NCBI RefSeq assembly: GCF_002924445.1
Contig: NZ_PIGG01000040.1
Location: 124,001-188,000, forward strand
Length of the DNA: 64,000 bases
From: Minwuia thermotolerans
GTDB taxonomy: Bacteria; Pseudomonadota; Alphaproteobacteria; Minwuiales; Minwuiaceae
Direction: 5' to 3'
Shown here one piece after another: positions 7,777 through 16,885 of the stretch. The notes below the pieces were generated by a model. That model saw only the letters and a list, made by a program, of their open reading frames with translations. It was not told where the DNA came from and made no database searches. How positions within the stretch are numbered: the stretch's first letter is position 1; every line of letters starts with the position of its first letter. The position numbers and the translations under genes were made by a program.

Positions 7777-9309
7777 ATGACCGACCGATCCGCCGCCAGC
7801 CCCGAATCCCGCACCCTGCAGCGCTTTCACCGCGCCGAGCGCCGCCGCCGCGCCTGGGACGCCCTGCTGGACGACGCCTACGCCTTCGCCCTGCCTCATC
7901 ACGACGCCGCCGCCAGCGGCCGGGCCGGCGGGCGGCGCGACCGGGAGATCTTCGACAATACCGCGGTACAGGCGGTGCAGTGGCGGCGCTCGCGGCTGCA
8001 CGGGCAGCTCTTCCCGCCATTCCGCGAATGGATGGACTTCGAGGCGCCGGAGAGTTTCGGCTTCGGGGACGATCTGCGGCGCGGCTACGAGACCTGGCTG
8101 GACGATGTGCGCGCCCGCTTCCACGTGGCGATCGAGGCGTCGAACTTTCACATCGAGGTCGACCCGGCCATCGGCGACGCGCTGATCTCGACCGGCGCGC
8201 TGATGGTGCACGAAGGCAGCTTCGCGCGCCCGCTGCGCTTCGAGGCCATCCCGGCGCGGGAACTGGTGCCGGAGGAAGGACCCGACGGCATGCTGGCCAC
8301 GGTCTTCCGCCAGATGCGGCTGACGGCGCGACGTATCGCCGAGAAATGGCCCGACGCCGATCTGCCGCCCGACCTCGCGAAGCTCGCCGCGGAGAAGCCG
8401 GATACCGAGATCGAGCTGATCGAGGCGGTGATGGCCGATCACCCCGGCGGCCCGGCGGACTACGAGCTGTGGTGCGTCGATCAGCCGGGCGCCGACGGCG
8501 AGAACCTGCTGCTGAAGCGCGCCTACGCCGCCTCTCCGGTGATCGCCTTCCGCATGGACAAGGCGCCGGGCGAATGGATGGGGCGCGGGCCGGTGCTGAG
8601 CGTGCTGGCCGATATCAAGACCGCCAACAAGGTGGTCGAACTGATCCTGAAGAACGCCTCCATCGCGGTCACCGGCATCTGGCAGGCCGAGGACGACGGC
8701 GTGCTCAACCCCGCCAACATCCGCCTGGTGCCGGGCGCGATCATCCCCAAGGCCGTGGGCTCGGCGGGACTGACGCCGCTCGACGCGCCGGGGCGCTTCG
8801 ACGTCAGCCAGATCGTGCTGGAGCGCCTGCAGGAGACCATCCGCCGCGGCATCATGGGGCCGACCCTGCCGCCTGCGGAGGCGGGCCAGCGCACGGCCTT
8901 CGAGATCGACGTCCGCCAGCAGGAGTTCGCGGCGGTGGAACTTCCCATGTCGCTCAGGCTGCTGACCGAGCTGGACTACCCGCTGGCGCGGCGCGTGTTG
9001 GCGATCCTCTCCGGCCCGGCCATGGTCGGCTCCCCCTTCCATGTCGAACCCTTCTCGGCCGGCGGCGAGGCGGTCAGGCCGAAGCCGACCTCGCCGCTGA
9101 TCCGCCTGCAGGACATCGCCGAGGCGGCCGAGGCGCAGTCGGCCTATCTCCGCGCCGCCCAGGCCTTCCCCGACATGATCGGACAGGTGGTCGACCGCGC
9201 CGGCTATCTGCGCCACTACCTGAAGCGCGCCGGCTTTCCTGCGGCGCATCTGCAGGACGCGGCGGCGCCAGCGGCGGCCACGGCTGACATGCTGCCGTCA
9301 TCGCCCTGA
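7777..9309 (+). CDS. Podovirus-type portal (head-to-tail connector) protein
   Basis: This 510-residue protein is close in length to T7 gp8 (about 536). Portals form the dodecameric ring through which DNA enters the capsid. Recognisable family segments are the N-terminal ALLDDAYAFALPH and IFDNTAVQAVQWRRSRLHG, the middle block GRGPVLSVLADIKTANKVV (about 268-286), NASIAVTGIWQAEDDGV and LNPANIRLVPGAIIPKA (about 291-325), and the alpha-helical C-terminal QQEFAAVELPMSLRLLTELD. The ATG at 7777 starts after CGAGG; longer upstream readings have no phage-like sequence. The frame is intact and GC-rich like its neighbours. It stands alone: the next gene, 46 bases on, is a secreted phosphoesterase, and no terminase or capsid gene adjoins it. 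A gene-transfer-agent component or a remnant are the two explanations. Confidence 0.85.
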   Translation: MTDRSAASPESRTLQRFHRAERRRRAWDALLDDAYAFALPHHDAAASGRAGGRRDREIFDNTAVQAVQWRRSRLHGQLFPPFREWMDFEAPESFGFGDDLRRGYETWLDDVRARFHVAIEASNFHIEVDPAIGDALISTGALMVHEGSFARPLRFEAIPARELVPEEGPDGMLATVFRQMRLTARRIAEKWPDADLPPDLAKLAAEKPDTEIELIEAVMADHPGGPADYELWCVDQPGADGENLLLKRAYAASPVIAFRMDKAPGEWMGRGPVLSVLADIKTANKVVELILKNASIAVTGIWQAEDDGVLNPANIRLVPGAIIPKAVGSAGLTPLDAPGRFDVSQIVLERLQETIRRGIMGPTLPPAEAGQRTAFEIDVRQQEFAAVELPMSLRLLTELDYPLARRVLAILSGPAMVGSPFHVEPFSAGGEAVRPKPTSPLIRLQDIAEAAEAQSAYLRAAQAFPDMIGQVVDRAGYLRHYLKRAGFPAAHLQDAAAPAAATADMLPSSP

Positions 9310-9355
9310 GGCACAGTTCCGGATAGTGAATCCGGGGACGGGAGCGTCGAGAAGG

Positions 9356-10309
9356 ATGAAACAATGGCTGGCCGCCGGCCTGGTCGCCGCATCGGTGGGA
9401 TTTCCGGCCCACGCGGGCGAGCCCTTCAGCTTCGTGGCGCTGGGCGACATGCCCTACAACCTGCCCGCCGACTACGCGAAGTTCGACCGGCTGGTCGAGC
9501 GGATCAACGCGGAAGGGCCGGCCTTCTCGATCCACATCGGCGACATCAAATCCGGCGCCTGGCCCTGCGACGACGCGACATTCCAGGCGATCCGGGACCG
9601 CTTCGACGCCTTCGACGCGCCGCTGTTCTACACCCCGGGCGACAACGAATGGACAGACTGCCACCGCGCTGCAGCCGGCGGATTCGATCCGCTGGAACGA
9701 TTGTCGGCTGTCCGGCGGATGTTCTTCGCCGCGGCCGAGAGCCACGGCCGCGCGTCGAAGTCCTATCGCCGCCAGTCCGACCTGTCGCCCGAGCACGGCG
9801 AGATGGTCGAGAACGCGATCTGGCGGCATCAAGACGTACTGTTTGCAACCGTCCACGTCGTGAGCTCCAACAACGGGCTGGAGCGCAGCCCGGCGGCAGT
9901 CGCCGAATTTCTGGCGCGCGACGCCGCCAATCTCGACTGGATCGCCCGCGCCTTCCGCGAGGCCGCCGAGACCGATGCCCGCGCCGTTGTCGTCGCCATG
10001 CACGCCAACCCGATATTCGAAGCCGAGAAGCCCTGGGACTATGCCAATTCGGGCTTCAAGCGGACGATCACGGCGCTGTCGGCGGGCGCGTCGGCGTTCG
10101 GTCGGCCGGTGCTGATCGTCCATGGCGATTTTCACACCTTCCGCCTTGACCAACCGCTGAAGGGACCGGACGGCAAGGTCCTGAAGCAGGTCTGGCGGCT
10201 GGAGGTGATGGGCGCGTCCGACGTCCATGCCGTCGAGGTCGAGGTCCGGCCCGAAGATCCCGGCGTCTTCGCCTTCCGTCCGTTGATCGTGGCCGGAAAC
10301 CTGGACTGA
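9356..10309 (+). CDS. Secreted metallophosphoesterase
   Basis: This 317-residue calcineurin-like phosphoesterase carries a signal peptide (MKQWLAAGLVAASVGFPAHA, cleaved before GEPFS), so it acts in the periplasm or outside the cell. Metal motifs are degenerate but visible: VALGDMPYN in place of DxH, HIGDIKSG (GD), TPGDNEWTDC for GNH(E/D), AMHANPIFE and HGDFHTF near the end. The pattern resembles a family of bacterial exported phosphoesterases of unknown substrate. The start at 9356 is preferred to 9326 because it gives the signal peptide at the N-terminus and has GAGAAGG upstream. It follows the portal gene by 46 bases on the same strand and is convergent with the methyltransferase gene, 13 bases apart. 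Confidence 0.78.
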   Translation: MKQWLAAGLVAASVGFPAHAGEPFSFVALGDMPYNLPADYAKFDRLVERINAEGPAFSIHIGDIKSGAWPCDDATFQAIRDRFDAFDAPLFYTPGDNEWTDCHRAAAGGFDPLERLSAVRRMFFAAAESHGRASKSYRRQSDLSPEHGEMVENAIWRHQDVLFATVHVVSSNNGLERSPAAVAEFLARDAANLDWIARAFREAAETDARAVVVAMHANPIFEAEKPWDYANSGFKRTITALSAGASAFGRPVLIVHGDFHTFRLDQPLKGPDGKVLKQVWRLEVMGASDVHAVEVEVRPEDPGVFAFRPLIVAGNLD

Positions 10310-10322
10310 CCGGCAGGCCGCC

Positions 10323-10958
10323 TCACACCCGGCGCATGACGTGCACACGGGCCTCGACGCGCTCGGCCTCGGGCGCGCCGGGCAGACCGACATAATGGTT
10401 CGTGCGGTACAGGGGGGTGATCTTGTGGTCGGCGGCGAGGCGCTCGGCGACGTTGCGGAACCCGGACTCCCACGCTTCCCGCACGATCGCGACCACCAGG
10501 TGGCCGCCGGGCCTGGTCACCCGCGCCAGTTCCACCAGCGCCTCCGGCGGCGCATGGCCTACGGTCATCACACCGGCGCTGACGACCGCATCGAAGGTGC
10601 CGTCCTCGTATTCCAGATCCTCCCCCAGCATCACCTGCTGAAGGTCGGCATAGCAGGTCTTGGCGGCGGCCTGTTCCAGCATCCCCTCCGAGAGGTCGAT
10701 GCCGACGACCTCGGCGTAGCCGAGCAGGCTCAGCGCTTCCCCCAGCAGGCCGCTGCCGCAGCCGGCGTCGAGCACGGTGATGTCCAGGTTCGGCGCGAAG
10801 CGGGCCAGCGTGCCGGCGACGACGACGGGATGGCGGTAGCCCATGGCGAAGAGGTCGCGGTCATAGCTGGAGGCCCAGCGGTCATAGCTTTCGATGAGCT
10901 TTTCCGGATCGCCGTCCGCCGCATATACGCGCGCCAGCATGTCGTCCCGGTCCGCCAT
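10323..10958 (-). CDS. Class I SAM-dependent methyltransferase
   Basis: This 211-residue cytoplasmic protein has the Rossmann-fold methyltransferase signature: motif I VLDAGCGSGLLGEAL, the acidic ribose-binding end GIDLSEGML, motif II around EDGTFDAVVSAGV and motif III ELARVTRPGGHLVV. N-terminal residues ESYDRWASSYDRDL are typical of the Williams-Beuren-like small-molecule methyltransferases. The start at 10958 is chosen over 10991 because AAGGGG lies nine bases upstream and the longer form has no ribosome site. Substrate unknown. Its neighbours (secreted phosphoesterase, PAS protein) do not suggest a pathway. Confidence 0.8.
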   Translation of the reverse strand: MADRDDMLARVYAADGDPEKLIESYDRWASSYDRDLFAMGYRHPVVVAGTLARFAPNLDITVLDAGCGSGLLGEALSLLGYAEVVGIDLSEGMLEQAAAKTCYADLQQVMLGEDLEYEDGTFDAVVSAGVMTVGHAPPEALVELARVTRPGGHLVVAIVREAWESGFRNVAERLAADHKITPLYRTNHYVGLPGAPEAERVEARVHVMRRV

Positions 10959-11012
10959 GTCCCCATACCCCTTGCTCTTGTTTTGAGGCATCCTAGGACG
11001 GAATCCGCCAGT

Positions 11013-11489
11013 TTACCCAGCGATGTTTTCCTTGATGTCGAGCAGGCTGATCAGCATGTCGACATGCCTCCCGCCATCGGAGGAGAGGGGCAGAATCAGC
11101 CGCTCCATGTCGAATTTCACGCCATCCTTGTTGATGAACCCCATGCGCCGGTGATGCGGCGACGCATGCGCCAGCGCCAGGCCGTAGGATTCCAGGATCG
11201 CGGGCCGCTGTTCGCCGAAATCGACCTCGTCGAGATAGCGCCCGGTATTGTCGGCGCCGAACATCACGACGACCCGCGTGCCCACCAGGCGGAAGCGCAT
11301 CCGGCCGGTTCCGGGCAGAACGTCCATCAGCATGATGTGCGGCAGAAGTTTCGGGATATCGACGGGATCGAGGTCGGCGCGCGCCGGCATCGGCCGCCCG
11401 CCCCGCCGCTCCATCCAGTAGTCGAGCAGCGCCGCGCAGAGCGGCCCGGGTTCGCCCGTCAGACCGATGATTTCGGGTCTCGCCGGCAT
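11013..11489 (-). CDS. PAS domain protein (PAS_5-like)
   Basis: This 158-residue protein resembles the alphaproteobacterial PAS_5 family of single-domain proteins. The pattern LLDYWMERRGGRPMPARADLDPVD, then a beta-rich core with MRFRLVGTRVVVMFGADNTGRYLDE, then ERLILPLSSDGGRHVDMLI is typical; the RLVGT and TGRYLDE-like positions are the family's most conserved. There is no attached output domain, so it is a stand-alone sensor or adaptor. The start at 11489 follows GGAGGAAGG at a slightly long spacing. It is divergent from znuC; the intervening 156 bases hold the Zur-like operator. Confidence 0.75.
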   Translation of the reverse strand: MPARPEIIGLTGEPGPLCAALLDYWMERRGGRPMPARADLDPVDIPKLLPHIMLMDVLPGTGRMRFRLVGTRVVVMFGADNTGRYLDEVDFGEQRPAILESYGLALAHASPHHRRMGFINKDGVKFDMERLILPLSSDGGRHVDMLISLLDIKENIAG

Positions 11490-11595
11490 TGCGCAGGCCT
11501 TCCTCCGACGGGATGCAACATTCGCCCCAATTCCTAGCACAGCTTCGGCGCGGCGCGTACAGACGGGGCGGCGGGGCGGCGCGGCGGCTTGCCTG

Positions 11596-11615
11596 TGTAA
11601 TGGTATAACGCTACA
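11596..11615. promoter_or_regulatory. Probable Zur operator upstream of znuCB-zur
   Basis: TGTAATGGTATAACGCTACA has TGTA/TACA outer arms and a TATA centre, and matches the element at 2978 upstream of znuA in TGTAATG-N-T-R-TAAC. It is 31 bases before the annotated znuC start, in the promoter position. Because zur is the third gene of this operon, binding here would give autoregulation. Operator assignment rests on the shared motif plus gene context. Confidence 0.75.
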
Positions 11616-11645
11616 TCTGCCCTCCGGAACGGCGTGGAGGACGAA

Positions 11646-12470
11646 GTGCCTGCTAGCGGCGACATGCTGGTGAAGGGCGAGGATCTGGGCATCGAGCGGG
11701 GCGGCCGCTGGCTGATCCGCCATGTGGACCTGGAGATCCACCGCGGCGAGATCGTCACGCTGATCGGGCCCAACGGCTCGGGCAAGAGCACCACGGCGCG
11801 GCTGGCCACCGGGGTCTGGCGTCCCGACGAGGGCCGCGTGCGCCGCGCCGCCGGCCTGACCATCGGCTATGTGCCGCAGAAGCTGAGCATCGACCGCACG
11901 CTGCCGCTGACGGTCGAGCGGCTGATGCGTCTCACGTCCCGGCGCGAGGCCGCCGCCGTCGAGCGGGCGCTTGAGCGGACCGGTATCGGCCATCTGCGCC
12001 GCGCCGAGGTGCAGAACCTGTCGGGCGGCGAATTCCAGCGCGCGCTGCTCGCCCGGGCCATCGTCGGCGAGCCGGATCTGCTGGTGCTCGACGAGCCGGT
12101 GCAGGGCGTCGACTTCTCCGGACAGGTGGCGATCTACGACCTGATCGGCCAGATCCGCGACGAGACCGGCTGCGGCGTGCTGCTGATCTCCCACGACCTG
12201 CACATCGTCATGGCCTCCACCGACACGGTGCTCTGTCTCAACGGCCATGTCTGCTGCGCCGGGGCGCCGCGATCCGTGGCGAACGATCCCGAATACCTGA
12301 AGCTGTTCGGCGACCGCGCCGCCGGCACCCTGGCGGTCTACCGCCACCAGCATGACCACAGCCACCTGCCGGACGGCCGCATCCAGCACCCCGACGGCAC
12401 CATCACCGAGGGCCATGACGACGATCACGCCCACCGGCCGGATCCGGGAGGGCATGGCGTTGGTGGATGA
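11646..12470 (+). CDS. znuC: Zinc ABC transporter ATPase ZnuC
   Basis: This 274-residue ATPase energises zinc import. Walker A GPNGSGKST is at residues 41-49, the signature LSGGEFQRALLARAI near 124-138, Walker B LLVLDEPVQGVD near 147-158, and the switch His in LLISHDLHIV. The C-terminal tail (from about residue 234) is His/Asp-rich, HQHDHSHLPDGR and further His pairs, as in other ZnuC proteins, and may bind zinc. The start chosen is GTG at 11646, because GGAGG (11636-11640) is five bases upstream; the alternative GTG at 11634 overlaps that Shine-Dalgarno sequence. The gene overlaps znuB by 17 bases. Confidence 0.92.
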   Translation: MPASGDMLVKGEDLGIERGGRWLIRHVDLEIHRGEIVTLIGPNGSGKSTTARLATGVWRPDEGRVRRAAGLTIGYVPQKLSIDRTLPLTVERLMRLTSRREAAAVERALERTGIGHLRRAEVQNLSGGEFQRALLARAIVGEPDLLVLDEPVQGVDFSGQVAIYDLIGQIRDETGCGVLLISHDLHIVMASTDTVLCLNGHVCCAGAPRSVANDPEYLKLFGDRAAGTLAVYRHQHDHSHLPDGRIQHPDGTITEGHDDDHAHRPDPGGHGVGG

Positions 12471-13254
12471 CTTCCTGCTCAGGGCGCTTGCCGCCGGCGC
12501 CGGCGTGGCCCTGATCGCCGGCCCGCTCGGCGCCTTCGTCGTCTGGCGGCGCATGGCCTATTTCGGCGACACCATCGCCCACGCGGCGCTGCTGGGCGTC
12601 GCGCTGTCGCTGCTGATAGAGATCGACCTGACGCTGGGCGTGTTCGTCGCCGCGGCGCTTACCTCCGTGCTGCTGCTGGTGCTGGAACGCCGCCGCGCCC
12701 TGCCCACCGACGCCCTGCTGGGCATCCTGGCGCATTCGACGCTGGCCATCGGGCTGGTGATCGTGGCGCTGATGGAGGGCGTGCGCGTCGACCTGCTGAG
12801 CTATCTGTTCGGCGACATCCTGGCCGTCGGCGCGCGCGATCTCTGGCTGATCTGGATCGGCGGCGCGGTGGTCCTCGCCCTCCTCGCCTGGATCTGGCGG
12901 CCACTGCTGGCCGCCACGGTGAGCGAGGAACTGGCCGAGGCGGAAGGCCTGAAGCCCCAGCGCGCGCGTCTGCTGTTCATGCTGGCCATGGCGCTGACCA
13001 TCGCCATCGCCATGAAGATCGTCGGCATCCTGCTGATCACCTCGCTGCTGATCATTCCCGCGGCGGCGGCCCGGCGCTTCGCCGCCACGCCGGAAGCGAT
13101 GGCGGCGCTGGCCTCCCTGATCGGCGTCGCCGCCGTGGCCGCCGGCCTCAGTGGCTCCTGGTTCTGGGACACGCCCTCGGGCCCCTCCATCGTGGTCGCG
13201 GCGCTGCTCGGCTTTCTGATAAGCTTCGTCGCAGTACGGCGCAGGACGGCATGA
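12454..13254 (+). CDS. znuB: Zinc ABC transporter permease ZnuB
   Basis: This 266-residue integral membrane permease of the ZnuB/MntB family forms the inner-membrane channel. About eight hydrophobic helices run from LAAGAGVALIAGPLGAFVVW through FVAAALTSVLLLVLE to IVVAALLGFLISFVAV. The family segment WRRMAYFGDTIAHAALLG is present near residue 30 and KIVGILLITSLLIIPAAAA near 190. The start may be ATG 12454, TTG 12460 or GTG 12463; GGGAGG at 12447-12452 is better spaced for the latter two. A much longer upstream reading is only the shadow of the znuC His-rich tail. It overlaps znuC and zur at its ends, so translation is coupled. Confidence 0.92.
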   Translation: MALVDDFLLRALAAGAGVALIAGPLGAFVVWRRMAYFGDTIAHAALLGVALSLLIEIDLTLGVFVAAALTSVLLLVLERRRALPTDALLGILAHSTLAIGLVIVALMEGVRVDLLSYLFGDILAVGARDLWLIWIGGAVVLALLAWIWRPLLAATVSEELAEAEGLKPQRARLLFMLAMALTIAIAMKIVGILLITSLLIIPAAAARRFAATPEAMAALASLIGVAAVAAGLSGSWFWDTPSGPSIVVAALLGFLISFVAVRRRTA

Positions 13255-13658
13255 TGGCGGAACGGACACGCAAGCTCACCCGCAACCAGGGCCTGGTCCA
13301 CGACGTGCTCGACCGCGCGGGCGGCCCGCTCTCGGCCTACGCCATTCTCGATCAGCTCCGCGGCGAAGGCCTGCGCGCGCCGCTGCAGGTCTACCGCGCG
13401 CTGGAGAAGCTGCTCGAGTTCGGGCTGGCCCACCGCCTCGAATCGCTGAACGCCTATGTCGCCTGCAGCCACCGACACCGGCCCGGCGGCATCGCCGTCT
13501 TCGCCATCTGCGATGACTGCGGCGAGGTCTCCGAGTTCCAGGACGAACAGGTGCGCGACCGCCTGGCGGAACAGGCCGAAAGCCGGCGCTTCACGCTGGA
13601 TCACGCCACGGTCGAACTGCACGGGCTCTGCCGCGACTGCGCGGAGGACGCGGCTTGA
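13251..13658 (+). CDS. zur: Zinc uptake regulator Zur (Fur family)
   Basis: This 135-residue Fur-family repressor has an N-terminal winged helix (TRNQGLVHDVLDRAGGPLSAYAILDQL...VYRALEKLLEFGL) and a C-terminal dimerisation domain with the structural zinc cysteines CDDC and CRDC. It has His-rich sensing residues around CSHRHRPGG. Placement in the znuCB operon and absence of the haem/iron HHHDH run point to zinc rather than iron sensing. It is expected to shut off znuA and znuCB-zur when zinc is abundant. Its start overlaps the znuB stop by four bases (ATGA). The next gene begins inside the zur stop. Confidence 0.92.
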   Translation: MMAERTRKLTRNQGLVHDVLDRAGGPLSAYAILDQLRGEGLRAPLQVYRALEKLLEFGLAHRLESLNAYVACSHRHRPGGIAVFAICDDCGEVSEFQDEQVRDRLAEQAESRRFTLDHATVELHGLCRDCAEDAA

Positions 13659-14455
13659 GCGGCCGCGCCCCCGCCGGACCCGGCGAGGCGGCCTTCCACG
13701 ACTTCTGGCGCGAGGCGGAATTCGGCCGCCTGGAACCCGTCGACATGGCGGTGGAGGGCGGCCGGGCGGCGCTGTCGCTGCCCCAGGTCTTCATCGCCGG
13801 CTACCAGGCGTCACTGCGCAAGGTCTTTCCCGACCTGCCGGCGGCGGGCTGGGCGGCGTTGGCCGCCGCCGAGGACCGCAAGGATCCCGAGCGCTTCCCC
13901 GGCACGGTTCTGACGGCGGACGGCGCCGGCTTCCGCCTCGGCGGCTGCAAGTCATGGATCGGGCAGTCGCGCCATGTCCGCCACCTGCTGGTCACCGCGA
14001 AGCTGGACGGCGCGGTGCGGATCGCGCGGCTGCCGCGGGACCGGGCCGGGGTCACGATCACGCACAGGGAAAGCCCCGGCTTCCTGCCCGGCCTGAGCCA
14101 GGGTTTCGGCCGCTTCGAGCGCGTCGCCGTTGCGCCCGGCGAGCTTCTGCCGGGGGAACGCGGCCGCGATTTCGCCCGCGCCGAGCGGCTCTTTGTCATG
14201 CTGGCCTGCGCGGCCTTTCTGGAGGCCCGTTCGGTGGGCGCGGCGCAATCGCCGGTGGACGGTCTGGCCGCCTATTGCGCCGAAGGCCGCCACGACCCGG
14301 CCCGCCTTGCGGCGCTGGACCGGGACCTGCAGGCCGCCGGCGAACGTTTCGGGGCCAGCGCGGCCGCCGGTGCCGTGCCCGACTGGAACGGCGACCGCGG
14401 GCTGATCGCCATGTACAGCCGGCGCATCCAGGCGCGCGACCCTGCGGCTGCGTGA
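13655..14455 (+). CDS. Acyl-CoA dehydrogenase-like protein, incomplete domain set
   Basis: This 266-residue protein begins with TTG in the sequence TTGA that ends zur, with GCGGAGGA just upstream, so it is translationally coupled. Residues about 70-170 look like the middle beta-domain of acyl-CoA dehydrogenases (GAGFRLGGCKSWIGQSRHV..LLVTAKLDG, then a helix with RLFVMLACAAFLEARSVG). The long N-terminal helical domain is short and the C-terminal helical bundle with the catalytic Glu is missing, so ordinary dehydrogenase activity is doubtful. Co-expression with the zinc uptake operon suggests a link to zinc stress, but no mechanism can be read. It could equally be a hitch-hiker at the end of an operon. 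Confidence 0.6.
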   Translation: MSGRAPAGPGEAAFHDFWREAEFGRLEPVDMAVEGGRAALSLPQVFIAGYQASLRKVFPDLPAAGWAALAAAEDRKDPERFPGTVLTADGAGFRLGGCKSWIGQSRHVRHLLVTAKLDGAVRIARLPRDRAGVTITHRESPGFLPGLSQGFGRFERVAVAPGELLPGERGRDFARAERLFVMLACAAFLEARSVGAAQSPVDGLAAYCAEGRHDPARLAALDRDLQAAGERFGASAAAGAVPDWNGDRGLIAMYSRRIQARDPAAA

Positions 14456-14548
14456 CCGCCGCCGCATTCCAACCCGTGACAGTTGATTTTTCGCTTGCCG
14501 GGGCGATAGTGGGCGGCAGAGGGATCCTGATCGCCTGAGGGGGCTAAA

Positions 14549-16858
14549 ATGAGCGACGAACTCGACAAGATGGCGCTGGACTACCACCGGTATCCGACGC
14601 CCGGCAAGATTTCCGTCCAGCCCACCACCAAGCTCGCGAACCAGCGCGATCTGTCGCTGGCCTACAGCCCCGGCGTTGCCGCTGCCTGCAACGCGATCGT
14701 CGCGGATCCGCTGGAGGCCGCGAACATGACCGCGCGCGGCAACCTGGTCGCCGTGATCTCCAACGGCACCGCGGTGCTGGGCCTCGGCAATATCGGCGCG
14801 CTGGCCTCCAAGCCCGTGATGGAGGGCAAGGGCGTCCTGTTCAAGAAGTTCGCCGGCATCGACGTCTTCGACATCGAGATCGACGCCACCGACATCGACA
14901 AGGTCGTCGATATCGTCGTCGCGCTGGAGCCCACATTCGGCGGCATCAACCTGGAGGACATCGGCGCGCCGGCCTGCTTCGAGATCGAGCGGAAGTGCCG
15001 CGAGCGCATGGGCATTCCGGTCTTCCATGACGACCAGCACGGCACCGCCATCTGCGTCGGCGCGGCGATCTACAACGCGCTCAGGCTGGTCGAGAAGGAC
15101 ATCGACAAGGTCAAGGTGGTCTGCTCCGGCGCCGGCGCCGCGGCCCAGGCCTGCATGGCGCTGATCGTCTCGATGGGCGTGACCAAGGAGAACATCATCG
15201 TCTGCGACCGCTCCGGCCCGATCTACAAGGGCCGGACGGAAAAGATGGACAAGTACAAGGAGTACTGGGCCGTCGAGACCGATGCGCGCTCCATCATGGA
15301 AGCGGTCAAGGGCGCCGACGTCTTCGTGGGCGTCTCCGGCCCCGGCACGCTGACCGGCGAGATGGTCAGGACCATGGCCGACAACCCGATCATCATGGCG
15401 CTCGCCAACCCGACGCCGGAGATCATGCCCGAGGAGGCGAAGGCCGCCCGGCCCGACGCCATCATCGCCACCGGCCGGTCGGACTTTCCCAACCAGGTCA
15501 ACAACGTGCTCTGCTTCCCCTTCCTGTTCCGCGGCGCGCTGGATTGCGGCGCGACCACGATCAACGAGGAGATGAAGGTCGCGGCCACCAAGGCCATCGC
15601 CGACCTGACCATGCAGGAAGTCTCCGAGGTGGTGGCCAAGGCCTATGGCGTCGAGAGCCTGTCCTTCGGCCGCGAGTACATCATTCCGAAGCCCTTCGAC
15701 CCGCGCCTGATCGTGGAGGTCTCGGCCGCCGTCGCCCAGGCGGCGATGGATTCCGGCGTCGCGCAGCGCCCGATCGAGGACATGGCGGCCTACCGCCAGA
15801 AGCTGGCCCAATACATGTACAAGACCGGCTTCGCCATGAAGCCCGTCTTCGACCGGGCCAAGCAGGACCCGAAGAAGATCGCCTATGCCGACGGCGAGCA
15901 GGAGCGGATCCTGCGCGCCGCCCAGGTGATCGTCGACGACGGCCTGGCGCGGCCGGTGCTGATCGGCCGGCGCGAGGTGATCGAGCGGCGCATCAACCGC
16001 TTCGGCCTGCGCATCAAGGTGGGCCAGGATGTCGACGTCTTCGACGTCACCTCCGCCGATTCCGTCGACTCGCTGGCCGACACGCTGCGCCAGATCATGG
16101 GCCGCAGCGGCGTGACCCCGGCGGACGCGCGTTATCAGGTCCGCACCAACCCGACCGTCATCGCCTCGCTGCTGGCCCATCGTGGCGAGGTCGACGGCAT
16201 GCTTTGCGGCCTGGTCGGGCGTTATGACCGCCACATCGCCTGGGTGCGCGACATCATCGGCCTCCGGCGCGGCGTGCGCGAGCCGTCGGGCCTGGAGCTG
16301 ATCGTCATGGACCGCGGCACCATCGCCATCTGCGACACCCATGTCACCGACGATCCGGACGCCGAGGAAGTGGCCGAAATGGCGGTGATGGCGGCGGAAG
16401 TGGTCAACCGCTTCGGCATCGAGCCGCGCGTCGCCCTGCTGGCGCATTCCAACTATGGCGACAATGACGACCCGTCGTCGCGCAAGATGCGGGAGGCCTA
16501 CGGCATCATCCGCAAGATCGCGCCGGATCTGGAGATCGACGGCGAGATGAAGGGCGATACGGCGCTGAACAAGTCCGTCCGCGATCGCGTGAACCCGGAT
16601 TCCACGCTGACCGACAACGCCAACGTTCTGGTCTGCCCGAACATGGACGCCGCCAACATCGCCTACAACCTGGTCAAGGAAACCAATGAAGGCATGTCGG
16701 TCGGCCCGATCCTGATCGGCATGGCGAAGTCGGCGCACGTGATCACCCCGGCGATCACCACCCGCGGCATCGTCAACATGACCGCGGTCGCGGTGGTGGC
16801 AGCGCAGGATCACGAGTCCGGGGCGATCCCGGCCGGCCCCTTGTCGCAGATGACCTGA
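14549..16858 (+). CDS. maeB: NADP-dependent malic enzyme fused to phosphotransacetylase-like domain
   Basis: This 769-residue protein oxidatively decarboxylates malate to pyruvate with NADP+. Residues 1-430 form the malic enzyme: [50 protein letters not shown], the nucleotide fold [21 protein letters not shown] and [16 protein letters not shown]. Residues about 450-769 form a phosphotransacetylase-like domain ([24 protein letters not shown], later [17 protein letters not shown] and [10 protein letters not shown]), thought to be regulatory in this family. The length equals that of MaeB enzymes. It has its own GGGGGCT leader upstream and sits alone. Together with pckA at 51 kb it connects C4 acids to pyruvate and PEP. 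Confidence 0.95.
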   Translation: MSDELDKMALDYHRYPTPGKISVQPTTKLANQRDLSLAYSPGVAAACNAIVADPLEAANMTARGNLVAVISNGTAVLGLGNIGALASKPVMEGKGVLFKKFAGIDVFDIEIDATDIDKVVDIVVALEPTFGGINLEDIGAPACFEIERKCRERMGIPVFHDDQHGTAICVGAAIYNALRLVEKDIDKVKVVCSGAGAAAQACMALIVSMGVTKENIIVCDRSGPIYKGRTEKMDKYKEYWAVETDARSIMEAVKGADVFVGVSGPGTLTGEMVRTMADNPIIMALANPTPEIMPEEAKAARPDAIIATGRSDFPNQVNNVLCFPFLFRGALDCGATTINEEMKVAATKAIADLTMQEVSEVVAKAYGVESLSFGREYIIPKPFDPRLIVEVSAAVAQAAMDSGVAQRPIEDMAAYRQKLAQYMYKTGFAMKPVFDRAKQDPKKIAYADGEQERILRAAQVIVDDGLARPVLIGRREVIERRINRFGLRIKVGQDVDVFDVTSADSVDSLADTLRQIMGRSGVTPADARYQVRTNPTVIASLLAHRGEVDGMLCGLVGRYDRHIAWVRDIIGLRRGVREPSGLELIVMDRGTIAICDTHVTDDPDAEEVAEMAVMAAEVVNRFGIEPRVALLAHSNYGDNDDPSSRKMREAYGIIRKIAPDLEIDGEMKGDTALNKSVRDRVNPDSTLTDNANVLVCPNMDAANIAYNLVKETNEGMSVGPILIGMAKSAHVITPAITTRGIVNMTAVAVVAAQDHESGAIPAGPLSQMT

Positions 16859-16885
16859 GCCCGTCGTCGCCTATATGGGTGATTC

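Noticed and set aside
13952-16813. Minus-strand frame of about 950 codons opposite maeB
   Set aside because: Antisense shadow of maeB; no domains and composition typical of mirrored codons.
16859-16885. M-box magnesium riboswitch ahead of mgtE
   Set aside because: Only 27 bases separate maeB from mgtE, too short for an M-box, and no matching sequence was seen.
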